DNA of 64,000 nt, taken from assembly GCA_963827705.1 (NCBI GenBank), contig CAWHBN010000013.1:248001-312000 (forward strand), in the 5' to 3' direction. Shown piece by piece: positions 7,595 to 15,944 of this stretch (its first letter is position 1; every line of letters begins with the position of its first letter). A program made the translations under genes and the position numbers. This stretch comes from JACDAN01 sp963827705. Its GTDB lineage: Bacteria; Actinomycetota; Thermoleophilia; Gaiellales; Gaiellaceae. The notes below the pieces were generated by a model. That model ran no database searches and was not told where the DNA came from. It saw nothing but the letters and a program-made list of their open reading frames with translations.

Positions 7595-8941
7595 TCAGGG
7601 CGCGGCGGTGACTTCGAAGAGCGCCCAGCTCCCAGGGACGCCCTTCAGCTCGTGTGTTCCGCGCTCTGCGAACTCGATCCCGGATCCGACCACGAGGTCA
7701 CGGACGGTGCTGGACACGAGGATGCCTCCGTCTTGGGCCGCCGCCATGACCCGGGCCGCGATGTGCACAGCGAGGCCGCGCACCGTTCCTTCAGCCAGCT
7801 CCACCTCGCCGGTGTGGACGCCGGCCCGGATCGTGATCCCGCGCTCGCTCAGCGCCTCCTGCAGGCGGATCGCGCAAGTGACCGCCCGAGCGGGCCCGTC
7901 GAAGGTGGCGAGGAAGCCGTCGCCGGTGCGGTCGATCTCACGCCCGCGGTACGTTCGGAGGTGCTCCCGAACAAGCTCGTCGTGCTCGCGGACGAGCGTG
8001 CTCCACGCGGCGTCGCCGCGCTCGGCCGCGAGCTTCGTCGAGCCGACGATGTCGGTGAAGAGGACTGTGGCGAGCTGCCGGTTGAGCACGGGCCGCGAGC
8101 GGACGCCGGTCAGGAACTCCTCGACCTCGTCCAGCAACGGCGCGAAGTCGCCGGCTCCGAAAGGGAAGGTGTCGGCCCCGGGCAGCTCGACGTACTTTGC
8201 GCCGGCGATGTGCTCGGCGAGGTAGCGGCCGAACGACGGCCGGTGGTGCCGTGCGCCCGCGCGCTGGACGACGAGCGTGGGAACGCGGATCGTCGGGAGG
8301 ATCGAGCGCACGTCGATGTTCGTCACCCACCGGTACATCTCCGTCGCGGCGCCTCTCGGCATGCCGGCCCGCTGGTAGCGGACGAACCACCGGGTGAAGG
8401 CGGGATCGTTCGCCACCGACGGGGCTGTGAGGCCCAGGATCTCGCTCGTGAGGCCCCAGTTCTGCTCGTAGCGGTCGACGAGCTTTTCCAACGTCTCGTC
8501 CGGCATCCCGATCGGGTAGTCGTCGGCTCGGCGCCAGCGCGCGAAGGTGTTGACGAGCGCGAGCGCCGGCACGCGGTCGGGGTGCGAGGCGGCGAACATC
8601 ATCGCCATGGGGCCACCCTCTGCGTCGCCGAGCAACGCTGCCTGGTCCATCCCGGCGGCGTCCATCACCGTTCGGACGTCGTCCATCCACTCTTCGAGGC
8701 GAGGCAGCGAACCGAGCGGCACGGGATCGGACACGCCGGCGCCTCGCTTGTCGAAGGCGACGACCCGCGCGAACGACCCGAGGCGGTTGAGAAACGCGGC
8801 CATCCGCGGCTCCTCCCACATCACGTCGACGTTGCTGGCCCAGCTCGTGACGAACACGAGGTTCGTCGAGCCCGAGCCAAACAGCTGGTACGCGACGTAG
8901 CCGCCCTCCGAGGGCGCGTACGTGGTGACCGGGCTCGTCAC
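7595..8941 (-). CDS. Alpha/beta-hydrolase-class III adenylate cyclase fusion
   Basis: 448 residues. The first 270 or so form an alpha/beta-hydrolase fold (AFDKRGAGVSDPV, ALLGDAEGGPMAMM); the rest is a class III nucleotide cyclase domain (LFTDIVGSTKLAA, RTGDGFLATFDGPA) with the two metal-binding aspartates. The nucleophile elbow reads GDAEGG, with alanine where serine is expected, so the hydrolase half is probably a ligand sensor. It starts with GTG in a GTGA overlap with the carbamate kinase stop. It probably makes cAMP; the signal is unknown. A paralogue lies at 11765-13114. Confidence 0.88.
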   Translation of the reverse strand: MTSPVTTYAPSEGGYVAYQLFGSGSTNLVFVTSWASNVDVMWEEPRMAAFLNRLGSFARVVAFDKRGAGVSDPVPLGSLPRLEEWMDDVRTVMDAAGMDQAALLGDAEGGPMAMMFAASHPDRVPALALVNTFARWRRADDYPIGMPDETLEKLVDRYEQNWGLTSEILGLTAPSVANDPAFTRWFVRYQRAGMPRGAATEMYRWVTNIDVRSILPTIRVPTLVVQRAGARHHRPSFGRYLAEHIAGAKYVELPGADTFPFGAGDFAPLLDEVEEFLTGVRSRPVLNRQLATVLFTDIVGSTKLAAERGDAAWSTLVREHDELVREHLRTYRGREIDRTGDGFLATFDGPARAVTCAIRLQEALSERGITIRAGVHTGEVELAEGTVRGLAVHIAARVMAAAQDGGILVSSTVRDLVVGSGIEFAERGTHELKGVPGSWALFEVTAAP

Positions 8942-9843
8942 GGCCCTATCTTCGTACCAGCGTCTCCGCGCAGCGCCGCCTCGAGGCCCTCGAGCGAGGT
9001 GATGATCGTCTCCCCGCCCGCCCTGGAGGTCGCGATCGCGGCCTCCACCTTCGGCCGCATCGAGCCCTCGGCGAGGTCTGGTAGGAGCGCCTCGCCCTGC
9101 TCGGCCGTCAGCTCGCGGATCTCCTCCTCGGCAGGCGTGCCGAACCCTCGCTTCACGGCCGGCACGTCGCTGACGATCACGAGCCGTCCGGCTCCAAGCT
9201 CGGCGGCGAGCACCGCCGACGCGCGATCCTTGTCGATCACGGCGTCCACGCCGTGGAGGCGCCCGCCACGACGCACGACGGGGATGCCGCCGCCTCCGCA
9301 CGCGATGGGAACCGTCCCTGCTGCGATCAACGCGCGGATCTGGTCGGCCTCGACGATCTCGAGCGGCGTGGGGGAGGGAACGACCCGCCGCCAGCCGCGG
9401 CCGGCCTCCTCGACGACCTGCCAGCCGCGCTCCGCTTCGAGCGCCCGTGCCTGTTCGGCCGAGTAGAACGGCCCGATCGGCTTCGTCGGCCGCTCGAACG
9501 CCGGATCGGTCGCCTCGACGACGACGTGCGTGAGCAGGCAGGCGACCGGCCGTCCGGCGGCCGGCCCGAGCTCGGTCTCGATCATCGAGCCAATCTCCGC
9601 CTGCGTCTGGGCCACGGCCAGGTAGAGCGGGAGCGGCGGCACCTCGTCGGCCGAGCGCTCTTGCCGCAGGAGCTCGTTCCCGACCTGCGGCCCGTTCCCG
9701 TGCGTGATCACGAGGTTGCCCTCCTGAAGCAGCGGCTCGAGGGCGTCGGCGGTCTCCCGCAGCCGTGCGGTCTGCTCTGCAGCCGTGCCACGGTCGCCCG
9801 CGCGGATCAGCGCGTTGCCGCCGAGCGCGACGACGGTCGTCAA
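8938..9843 (-). CDS. arcC: Carbamate kinase
   Basis: 301 residues, the usual length. Family motifs: VALGGNALI at the N-terminus, THGNGPQVGNELL near residue 50, CGGGGIPVV near 205 and VDAVIDKDRASAVLAAEL near 225. It interconverts carbamoyl phosphate plus ADP with carbamate plus ATP. It sits between a cyclic-2,3-diphosphoglycerate-synthetase-like GTPase (4-base overlap upstream) and an adenylate cyclase fusion (4-base overlap downstream), not with arginine deiminase. The source of its carbamoyl phosphate is therefore unclear. Confidence 0.93.
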   Translation of the reverse strand: MTTVVALGGNALIRAGDRGTAAEQTARLRETADALEPLLQEGNLVITHGNGPQVGNELLRQERSADEVPPLPLYLAVAQTQAEIGSMIETELGPAAGRPVACLLTHVVVEATDPAFERPTKPIGPFYSAEQARALEAERGWQVVEEAGRGWRRVVPSPTPLEIVEADQIRALIAAGTVPIACGGGGIPVVRRGGRLHGVDAVIDKDRASAVLAAELGAGRLVIVSDVPAVKRGFGTPAEEEIRELTAEQGEALLPDLAEGSMRPKVEAAIATSRAGGETIITSLEGLEAALRGDAGTKIGP

Positions 9844-11189
9844 GCGACGGCTGGTTCGGTGTTCCCGGTGGTGAGCCCGCGCTCGGCGAGCAGATCGGCC
9901 AGGGTCGGCTCGCCGAGCTCCTGAAGGCGGTAGGTGACGCGGAGCGCCGGCTTGTCGAAGTCGATGACGCGCCGCAGGTCGATCGGCGTCCCGATCAACA
10001 CGAGGTCGGCGTCCGAGCGCGCGATCGTCTCCTTGAGCTCGTCCATCTGCTTGCGCCCGTAGCCCATGGCCGGGAGCAGCTCGGTGAGGTGCGGGTACTT
10101 CTCCAGGGTCTTCGCGATCGAGCCGACCGCGAACGGCCGCGGATCGACGAGCGACGCTGCGCCATGTGACTTCGCCGCGAGGACAGCTGCTCCGTAGGTC
10201 ATGTCACCGTGGGTCAACGTCGGGCCGTCTTCGACCGCGAGGATGCGCTTCCCCATGATCGTGACGCCGTTCTCCTCGACCGTGAACGGCGAGGCGGCCC
10301 GCACGATCGCTGCCCCGGGGTTGGCCCAGCGGATCGAGTCGAGCACCGTTTCGACGCCCGCAGGCGGAGCGGTGTCTACCTTGTTCACGACGCAGACGTG
10401 GGCCATGCGGAGGTTGGTCTCGCCCGGGTGGTAGCGCAGCTCGTGGCCGGCGCGATGCGGGTCGACGACGACGACGTGGAGGTTCGGCTTGATGAACGGC
10501 GTGTCGTTGTTCCCGCCGTCCCAGAGGATCACGTCCGCCTCCTGCTCGGCCTCGTCGAGAATCGCCGCATAGTCGACCCCCGCGAAGACGACGTTGCCCT
10601 CGGCGATATGGGGCTCGTACTCCTCGCGCTCCTCGATGGTGGCGTCGGCCGCGTCCAGGTCGGCGTAGTCGGCGAAGCGCTGGACGGCCTGCTTGGTCAG
10701 GTCCCCGTAGGGCATCGGGTGCCGCAGGACGGCGACTCGCTTGCCGTCGTCCCGGAGGAGCTTCGCGATGTGGCGCGTCGTCTGGCTCTTGCCGGAGCCG
10801 GTCCGGACCGCGCAGACCGCAACCACCGGCCTCGAAGAGGTGAGCATCGTGCGGTGCGGTGAGAGCAGGCTGTACGAGGCGCCGGCGGCGAGGACGCGAG
10901 ACCCGATGTGCATCACGTGCTCGTGGGTCACGTCCGAGTAGGAGAACACCACCTCGTCGACGTCGTGCTCACGCACCAGCTCCTCGAGCTTGGACTCCGG
11001 GTGGATGGGAATCCCGGCGGGATAGAGATGTCCAGCGAGCTCGGCCGGATAGCGGCGGCCGTCGATGTTCGGGATCTGGGTCGCCGTGAACGCGACGACC
11101 TCGTACTCCTCACGACCGCGGTAGACGAGGTTGAAGTTGTGGAAATCGCGGCCCGCGGCGCCCACGATCACGAGCCGTCTTCGATCCAT
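9840..11189 (-). CDS. Cyclic 2,3-diphosphoglycerate synthetase-like GTPase
   Basis: 449 residues. The N-terminal third is a Rossmann-like domain (LVIVGAAGRDFHNFNLVYR); the middle carries a P-loop (VCAVRTGSGKSQTTRHI, around residue 130) and a VVNKVDTAP motif; the C-terminus holds short Rossmann-like elements (LVLIGTPIDLRRVIDFDKP). This matches bacterial homologues of archaeal cyclic 2,3-diphosphoglycerate synthetase, whose role in bacteria is not established. It heads the operon with arcC. A TAGTCT box ends 6 bases before the ATG and there is no Shine-Dalgarno sequence, so it is probably leaderless. Confidence 0.82.
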   Translation of the reverse strand: MDRRRLVIVGAAGRDFHNFNLVYRGREEYEVVAFTATQIPNIDGRRYPAELAGHLYPAGIPIHPESKLEELVREHDVDEVVFSYSDVTHEHVMHIGSRVLAAGASYSLLSPHRTMLTSSRPVVAVCAVRTGSGKSQTTRHIAKLLRDDGKRVAVLRHPMPYGDLTKQAVQRFADYADLDAADATIEEREEYEPHIAEGNVVFAGVDYAAILDEAEQEADVILWDGGNNDTPFIKPNLHVVVVDPHRAGHELRYHPGETNLRMAHVCVVNKVDTAPPAGVETVLDSIRWANPGAAIVRAASPFTVEENGVTIMGKRILAVEDGPTLTHGDMTYGAAVLAAKSHGAASLVDPRPFAVGSIAKTLEKYPHLTELLPAMGYGRKQMDELKETIARSDADLVLIGTPIDLRRVIDFDKPALRVTYRLQELGEPTLADLLAERGLTTGNTEPAVA

Positions 11190-11201
11190 GAATAAAGACT
11201 A
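11190..11201 (-). promoter_or_regulatory. Leaderless -10 box, GTPase/arcC operon
   Basis: Minus-strand TAGTCT (11201-11196) followed by 6 bases and the ATG at 11189. It faces the ferritin promoter across a 51-base gap. Confidence 0.5.
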
Positions 11202-11227
11202 TTCAGTTTGCAGGACGTCGGAGCCTC

Positions 11228-11240
11228 TAGAGTCGCGCCG
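11228..11240 (+). promoter_or_regulatory. Leaderless -10 box, ferritin
   Basis: TAGAGT at 11228-11233, 7 bases, then ATG at 11241. The alternative TTG start at 11208 lies upstream of this box and is therefore unlikely. Confidence 0.5.
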
Positions 11241-11768
11241 ATGGCCGGCTTCGCCGAGTCGCTAAACGAGCAGATCGCGCACGAGTACGCCGCGTCGCAG
11301 CAGTACGTGGCGATCGCGGTGCACTACGACGCCGAGTCGCTGCCGCAGCTCGCCGCCCATTTCTACCGCCAGGCGATCGAGGAGAGGAACCACGCGATGA
11401 TGATGGTGCAGTTCCTGCTCGACGCCGACGAGGCCGTCGACATCCGGGGAGTCGAGGCACCGAGGACGGACTTCGGCGACGCGCGGGAGCCGGTCGCCCT
11501 CGCGCTGGAGCAGGAGAAGCGCGTCACCGATCAGATCGTCGCGCTCGTCGAGCTGGCACGGGAGGAAGGGAAACTCGTCGGCGAGCAGTTCCTCCACTGG
11601 TTCCTCCAGGAGCAGCGCGAAGAGGTGGCGTCGATGTCTCACCTGCTCGCCACGATGGAGCGGGCCGGCGACAACCTGCTCCTCGTCGAGGAGATCCTCG
11701 CGCGAACCGGCGACGCCGAGAGCCCGCTGGAGGCCGGCGCCCCGCCCGCCGCCGGCGGCGCGCTCTAG
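11241..11768 (+). CDS. Ferritin (non-haem iron storage)
   Basis: 175 residues forming a four-helix ferritin domain: MAGFAESLNEQIAHEYAASQ in helix A, AIEERNHAMMM with the E-x2-H ferroxidase pair in helix B, LALEQEKRVTDQIVAL in helix C and EQFLHWFLQEQREE in helix D. It oxidises and stores iron in the cytoplasm. An Ala/Gly-rich tail of about 15 residues follows. The gene converges on the second cyclase gene, overlapping its end by four bases. A metal-regulator site is not visible. Confidence 0.92.
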   Translation: MAGFAESLNEQIAHEYAASQQYVAIAVHYDAESLPQLAAHFYRQAIEERNHAMMMVQFLLDADEAVDIRGVEAPRTDFGDAREPVALALEQEKRVTDQIVALVELAREEGKLVGEQFLHWFLQEQREEVASMSHLLATMERAGDNLLLVEEILARTGDAESPLEAGAPPAAGGAL

Positions 11769-13114
11769 CTTCTCACCGCGTACAGGCGCCACTCGCCGGG
11801 GACGCCCTTCAGCTCGGCTGTCTCGCGCTCCTCGAACTCGAGCTCCGAGCCGGCGACGAGATCCTTGACCGTTCCTGACACGAGCACCTCCCCGGGACGC
11901 GCCGCGTCCGCCACGCGGGCGCCGATGTGCACGGCGATCCCGCCGATCTTGCCGCCCACCTGCTCGCACTCACCGGTGTGGAGGCCCGCCCGGACTTCGA
12001 GCCCGAGCGCGCGAACGGCGTCGACGATCGCGATGGCGCAGCGAATGGCGCGCGCAGGCCCGTCGAACGTGGCGAGGAACCCGTCGCCGGCCGTCTCGAC
12101 CTCGGTCCCGCGGTGCCTGGCGAGCTCCTGCCTGATCGCCCTGTGATGCCGCTCCAGTAGATCGCGCCAACGAGCGTCGCCTAGCTCCGCCGCGCGCGCA
12201 GTCGAGCCGACGATGTCCGTGAACAGGATCGTTGCGAGGATGCGGTCGCGTTCCGGAGCTGGGCTGCCGGCCTGAAGGTCCGAGAGGAAGCCGCCTGTCG
12301 CCTCTACGAGCCCGTCGGCCCCCGACCCGAAAGGCGAGTGATCCTCACCGGCGAGCTCGATGAAGCGCGCTCCGGCGATGTGGTCGGCAAGAAAGCGTCC
12401 TGCCCTGACGTCTACGACGCGATCGCCTGAGCAGTGGACGACGAGTGTAGGCACATGGATCACCGGCAGGACACCGCGAATGTCGATCAGCATGTTCATC
12501 CGCTCAAACGAGGCGATCGTCCCGGGACTCGCGCTCTGTCTGAGGTACGACGCCCAGGTGCTGATCGTGTCGTCGTCGGGCACGGCGCTCGGGCTGTACT
12601 CCCGCAGAAGGTCCGTTGCGAGGTCGGTCGTGCCCCAGAATCGCTCGTACCGGTCGATCGTCCTGAGGTGCTCTTGCTCGGTCGGCCCCCACGGGTGCTC
12701 CGGTGCCCAGAGCGTTCGAGCCGAGGTGCCGAACAGCACGAGCCCGGCGCTGCGATTTGGGTAGGTCGCTGCGAAGACCGCGCTCATCGTTCCACCCGAG
12801 TCGACTCCGAGCAGTGCGGCGCGCTCGGACCCGGCCGCATCCATCACGGCCCGCACGTCGTCCATGCGCACCTCGAGCGTCAGCGAGTCCTCGACCGGGT
12901 CCGACATTCCCGTGCCGCGCTTGTCGAACTGAATCACGCGGGCTCGCGACGCGAGCGACCTCAGAAATTCGGCGCGCCCCGGCACACCCCAACCGAGCTC
13001 GATATTCGACACGAAGCCGGGGGCGAAGACGAGGTCGATCGGCCCGTCCCCCAGCACCTGGTAGGCGATGTGGACGTCGCCGCTCCTCGCATACCGGATC
13101 TCAGGAATGTCCAC
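11765..13114 (-). CDS. Alpha/beta-hydrolase-class III adenylate cyclase fusion (second copy)
   Basis: 449 residues with the same architecture as the 7595-8941 gene: hydrolase fold (QFDKRGTGMSDPV) to about residue 275, then a cyclase domain (LFTDIVGSTARAA, TAGDGFLATFDGPA). Its elbow reads GVDSGG, with aspartate at the nucleophile position. The GTG at 13114 has GAGAGA about nine bases upstream, one of the few starts here with a plausible ribosome-binding site; the frame is open to 13204 without family similarity. The two copies flank the GTPase/arcC/ferritin block. Confidence 0.87.
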   Translation of the reverse strand: MDIPEIRYARSGDVHIAYQVLGDGPIDLVFAPGFVSNIELGWGVPGRAEFLRSLASRARVIQFDKRGTGMSDPVEDSLTLEVRMDDVRAVMDAAGSERAALLGVDSGGTMSAVFAATYPNRSAGLVLFGTSARTLWAPEHPWGPTEQEHLRTIDRYERFWGTTDLATDLLREYSPSAVPDDDTISTWASYLRQSASPGTIASFERMNMLIDIRGVLPVIHVPTLVVHCSGDRVVDVRAGRFLADHIAGARFIELAGEDHSPFGSGADGLVEATGGFLSDLQAGSPAPERDRILATILFTDIVGSTARAAELGDARWRDLLERHHRAIRQELARHRGTEVETAGDGFLATFDGPARAIRCAIAIVDAVRALGLEVRAGLHTGECEQVGGKIGGIAVHIGARVADAARPGEVLVSGTVKDLVAGSELEFEERETAELKGVPGEWRLYAVRS

Positions 13115-13146
13115 GTGGACATTCTCTCGCCGCGATCGGCATCCCG

Positions 13147-14035
13147 TCAGAGACGTTCGACCCGGATCCTGCCCCAGAAGAGGGCCCGGTCCCGGGCGGC
13201 CCACCGAGCCCCTTCGTCGTCCGTGGGCTCGCGGAAGCTGCGCAGGATGACAACGGCCCCCGGCGAGGCCGCCCGGCGAACGGCGTCGAAGAGGCGAGCG
13301 CCGTACTCGCTGTCCGCGCCGTCGAGGATGTTCGACAGCGTGATCCCGTCGAAGCTCCCCGGCGCGCAGGCTTCGAGGAAATCGATCGCGTCGGCCGTCT
13401 CCACTGTGAGCGGCGTAGGCGTGGTGTCCCTCGTGCGGCCGAGCAGCAGTGCCGATGCGAACGGGTTTGCGGCGTTCGGGTGACGACCGAATCCTCGCTG
13501 GAGCCGGCGGAGGAGGATGCGATCGAATCGAGGCGGGAGGACGTCGACGAACGGCAGGTCGTAGATGCGCCGCAGCAGCCTCGGGCTGAAGGCGGCCGCG
13601 AGCGCGAGCCGCAGGCGGCGTGTGTCGAGGCGGCGTCGCCAGAACTCGAGCTGCTCGGCCGTCTCGTCGAGGTCACAGAAGCGCTCGAGCGTTGGGCGTG
13701 TCCAGCCGAGCGCAGGGGCAATCTGCCGCATCCGGTCGAACCGCCCGTCCAGTCGTCCCCGCTCGATCGCCTCGCCGGCGAGGCGCCGCCGGACGTACGC
13801 GACCTGCGCCGGATTGATGTCGACCGCGGTCACATCGTCGCCGCGGGCGGCCAGGTCGAAGGACGTGCATCCCGCCGAGGCGATGCAGAAGATTCGTCCG
13901 CCCGGCTCGAAAGCCTCCAGCTCCACGGCGCTGTCCTCGTACATCTGCCCGAACAGCAGCTCCGGGCCACCCGTCCGCCGGTCGATCCGCCCTCCCTGCC
14001 AGGGCGTCTCAGGCGCGGGCGTCCTCCTCCGGCAC
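13147..14035 (-). CDS. DUF3419 (BtaA-like) aminocarboxypropyl transferase, frame-broken N-terminus
   Basis: The intact frame (MYEDSAVELEAF to 13147, 265 residues) has an S-adenosylmethionine-binding region (IFCIASAGCTSFDLAARG, VTAVDINPAQVAYVRRRL) as in DUF3419/BtaA proteins, which move a 3-amino-3-carboxypropyl group from SAM to diacylglycerol in betaine-lipid synthesis. Family-like sequence continues upstream of the ATG (GGPELLFGQ, then ETPWQGGRIDRR, then PEEDARA) in two other frames. Two missing bases, near 14010 and 13970, restore a gene starting at the GTG at 14035, which overlaps the peptidase stop by one base (TAGTG). The exact substrate here is unknown. Confidence 0.75.
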
Positions 14036-15531
14036 TACTTCAGCAGTTCGCGAAGGCTCTCTGCGAAGGCCTCCATCTCGAGCTCCTCGCCGGCCACGTC
14101 GGCCAGCAGCTCATCCGCGTTCAGCCGGCTGCCCTCAGCCCAGAGCTCGCGCAGCATGCTGCCTGCCTCGCGATTCGAGAACCACGCCGAGCCAAAACGG
14201 TCGCGGAAGTGGTTGCGGAGCTGCGCCTGCAGCGCCCAGGAGCGGAGATAGCCGGTGACGTAGAAGCTGGAGTCGATGTCGCCGAGGTAATCCGTCGGGC
14301 TGGGCTCGATCTTGAGGGCGCCTCCGAGGAGCTCGACGTAGCGGGACGACATCGCCTGCTCGTCCAGCTCCGTCGCCGCGTGGAACTCGAGCTCGTAGAG
14401 CAGCTTCCCGCAGTAGCGGCGTAGGAGGTACAGCGAGCCGGCTGCGGCCTCGGCGGCGAACTCGTCCGGCCGGGGGAAGTCGAGGCGGCTCGCGAGCCAA
14501 CCGGGCTCGAGCAGGAAGTGCTCCATCAGGGTTGCCCAGGCCTCCGTCACGGACACGTCGCCGAGCCGCCTGGCCTCGACGGACAGGTCCGGATTGACGT
14601 GGGCGTAGTGCTCCGTGTGGCCGGCCTCGTGGAAGAGCGCGCGCCAGTCGTCGGCGCCGCCCATGGGCTGGATGACGAGCACGACGCGTCCCGGGACCTC
14701 GATCGGCGCGCAGAACGCGCGCGGGCTCTTCTTCGGGCGCTGCTCGATGTCGAGCTCGACGTTCTGCTGCGAGCGCAGGTCGATCCCGAGGTCGGCCAGC
14801 GACACTTCGAGCGCGGGCATCATCTTCTCGGCCGGGAAGGCCTCGTCCCAGGCCGGTGCGCGGAAAACCCGAGCGACGTCCCAGCGCTCGGCGTCCGCCA
14901 GGCCGACGCCGGCCCTGGTGCGGAACAGCTTGTCCGCCTCTTTCTCGTAGAGCGCCTCGGTCGACTCGAGGACGGCGCGGCACTGGTCGGCGAGCTCCTC
15001 GAGCCGGAAGCCGAAGCGGCGGTACAGGTCGGCGTATGTCGGCGCACCGAGCCGCGGCACCGCTTCGATCAACGTCGCGATGCCGTCGATGTGGATCGGG
15101 TTGATGTGCTCCTCGGTGAGGCGGTTGCGCGCCTCCTCGAGCCGCTCTCGCTTGGCGCGGTCTTCCTCGTTCGCGATCGTCGGCCGGATCATCCGGTAGC
15201 CGATCGTCTCGCCGTCCACGGTGGCCTCGAGCTGCGCCTCGAGGGCCGCGCTCTTCTCCGCGTGTTCGCGAGTCAGCTCGGCGAGGTAGTTCTCCGAGGC
15301 GAAACGCCAGAGCTCGGAGATGCCGCTGTCCAGACTCGCTGCCTCGCCGAGGGCCTGCGCCTGCTCGAGCTGCGAGAGGTCGGGGTACGACTCGTACAGG
15401 GCCTTGAGGTCCAGCGTGTCCTTGTGGCCGGCGTAGTGGAGGTAGTACTCCTCGTCCAGCTCGGCGACGAAGCGGTCGACGCGCTCGCGGTAAGTGTCCA
15501 GCTCACGGCTGGTCGGAGGGGCGCTGGCCAC
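14035..15531 (-). CDS. M3-like zinc oligopeptidase
   Basis: 498 residues, mostly helical. The zinc-binding HExxH (ALFHEAGHTEHYAHV) is near residue 300, with a downstream glutamate in VTEAWATLMEHFL as in M3 peptidases. No signal peptide, so cytoplasmic. The GTG start at 15531 faces the yjbQ start across only 17 bases, and its -10 box (TATCCT, 6 bases before the start) overlaps that of yjbQ. The DUF3419 gene is coupled downstream. It is shorter than classical M3 enzymes, so the subfamily is uncertain. Confidence 0.82.
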   Translation of the reverse strand: MASAPPTSRELDTYRERVDRFVAELDEEYYLHYAGHKDTLDLKALYESYPDLSQLEQAQALGEAASLDSGISELWRFASENYLAELTREHAEKSAALEAQLEATVDGETIGYRMIRPTIANEEDRAKRERLEEARNRLTEEHINPIHIDGIATLIEAVPRLGAPTYADLYRRFGFRLEELADQCRAVLESTEALYEKEADKLFRTRAGVGLADAERWDVARVFRAPAWDEAFPAEKMMPALEVSLADLGIDLRSQQNVELDIEQRPKKSPRAFCAPIEVPGRVVLVIQPMGGADDWRALFHEAGHTEHYAHVNPDLSVEARRLGDVSVTEAWATLMEHFLLEPGWLASRLDFPRPDEFAAEAAAGSLYLLRRYCGKLLYELEFHAATELDEQAMSSRYVELLGGALKIEPSPTDYLGDIDSSFYVTGYLRSWALQAQLRNHFRDRFGSAWFSNREAGSMLRELWAEGSRLNADELLADVAGEELEMEAFAESLRELLK

Positions 15532-15548
15532 GGGCTTAGGATAGTCGC
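15532..15548. promoter_or_regulatory. Symmetric divergent leaderless promoter
   Basis: The whole gap between two divergent GTG starts is 17 bases. The central TTAGGATA reads TAGGAT on the plus strand and TATCCT on the minus strand; each hexamer ends exactly 6 bases before its start codon. One overlapping -10 element could thus drive both genes without any leader. Confidence 0.6.
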
Positions 15549-15944
15549 GTGCGTGAGATCTCCGTCCGCACCGAGCGGCGCACCCAGCTGCTCGAGATCA
15601 CGCGCGAGGTTCAAGAGGCCGTGGACGGGACGGACGCCGCGGCGGTGCTCGTCTTTGCGCCGCACACGACGGCCGGACTGACGATCAACGAGCACGCGGA
15701 TCCCGCGGTCGCCCGCGACTTCGAGCGAGCGCTCGAGCGCATCGTCGGCCAGGGGTGGGGCTGGGAGCACATCGAAGCGGGAGAGGAGAACGCGCCGTCA
15801 CACATCCGCGCGGCGCTCATGGGCCCACAGGTCGTTGTCCCGGTCGAGGGCGGACGGCTCGCGCTCGGCACCTGGCAGGGCATCTTCTTCTGCGAGCTCG
15901 ACGGTCCACGTGACCGCAAGGTCCTGGTCTCATTGCTCTCGTGA
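15549..15944 (+). CDS. YjbQ/UPF0047 family protein
   Basis: 131 residues covering the whole YjbQ fold: LVFAPHTTAGLTINEHADP near residue 40, HIRAALMGPQVVVPVEGG near 83 and LGTWQGIFFCELDGPR at the end, with the conserved histidines. Homologues have weak thiamine-phosphate synthase activity; the true role is uncertain. It starts with a leaderless GTG and overlaps the ABC ATPase start by four bases (GTGA). Confidence 0.9.
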   Translation: MREISVRTERRTQLLEITREVQEAVDGTDAAAVLVFAPHTTAGLTINEHADPAVARDFERALERIVGQGWGWEHIEAGEENAPSHIRAALMGPQVVVPVEGGRLALGTWQGIFFCELDGPRDRKVLVSLLS

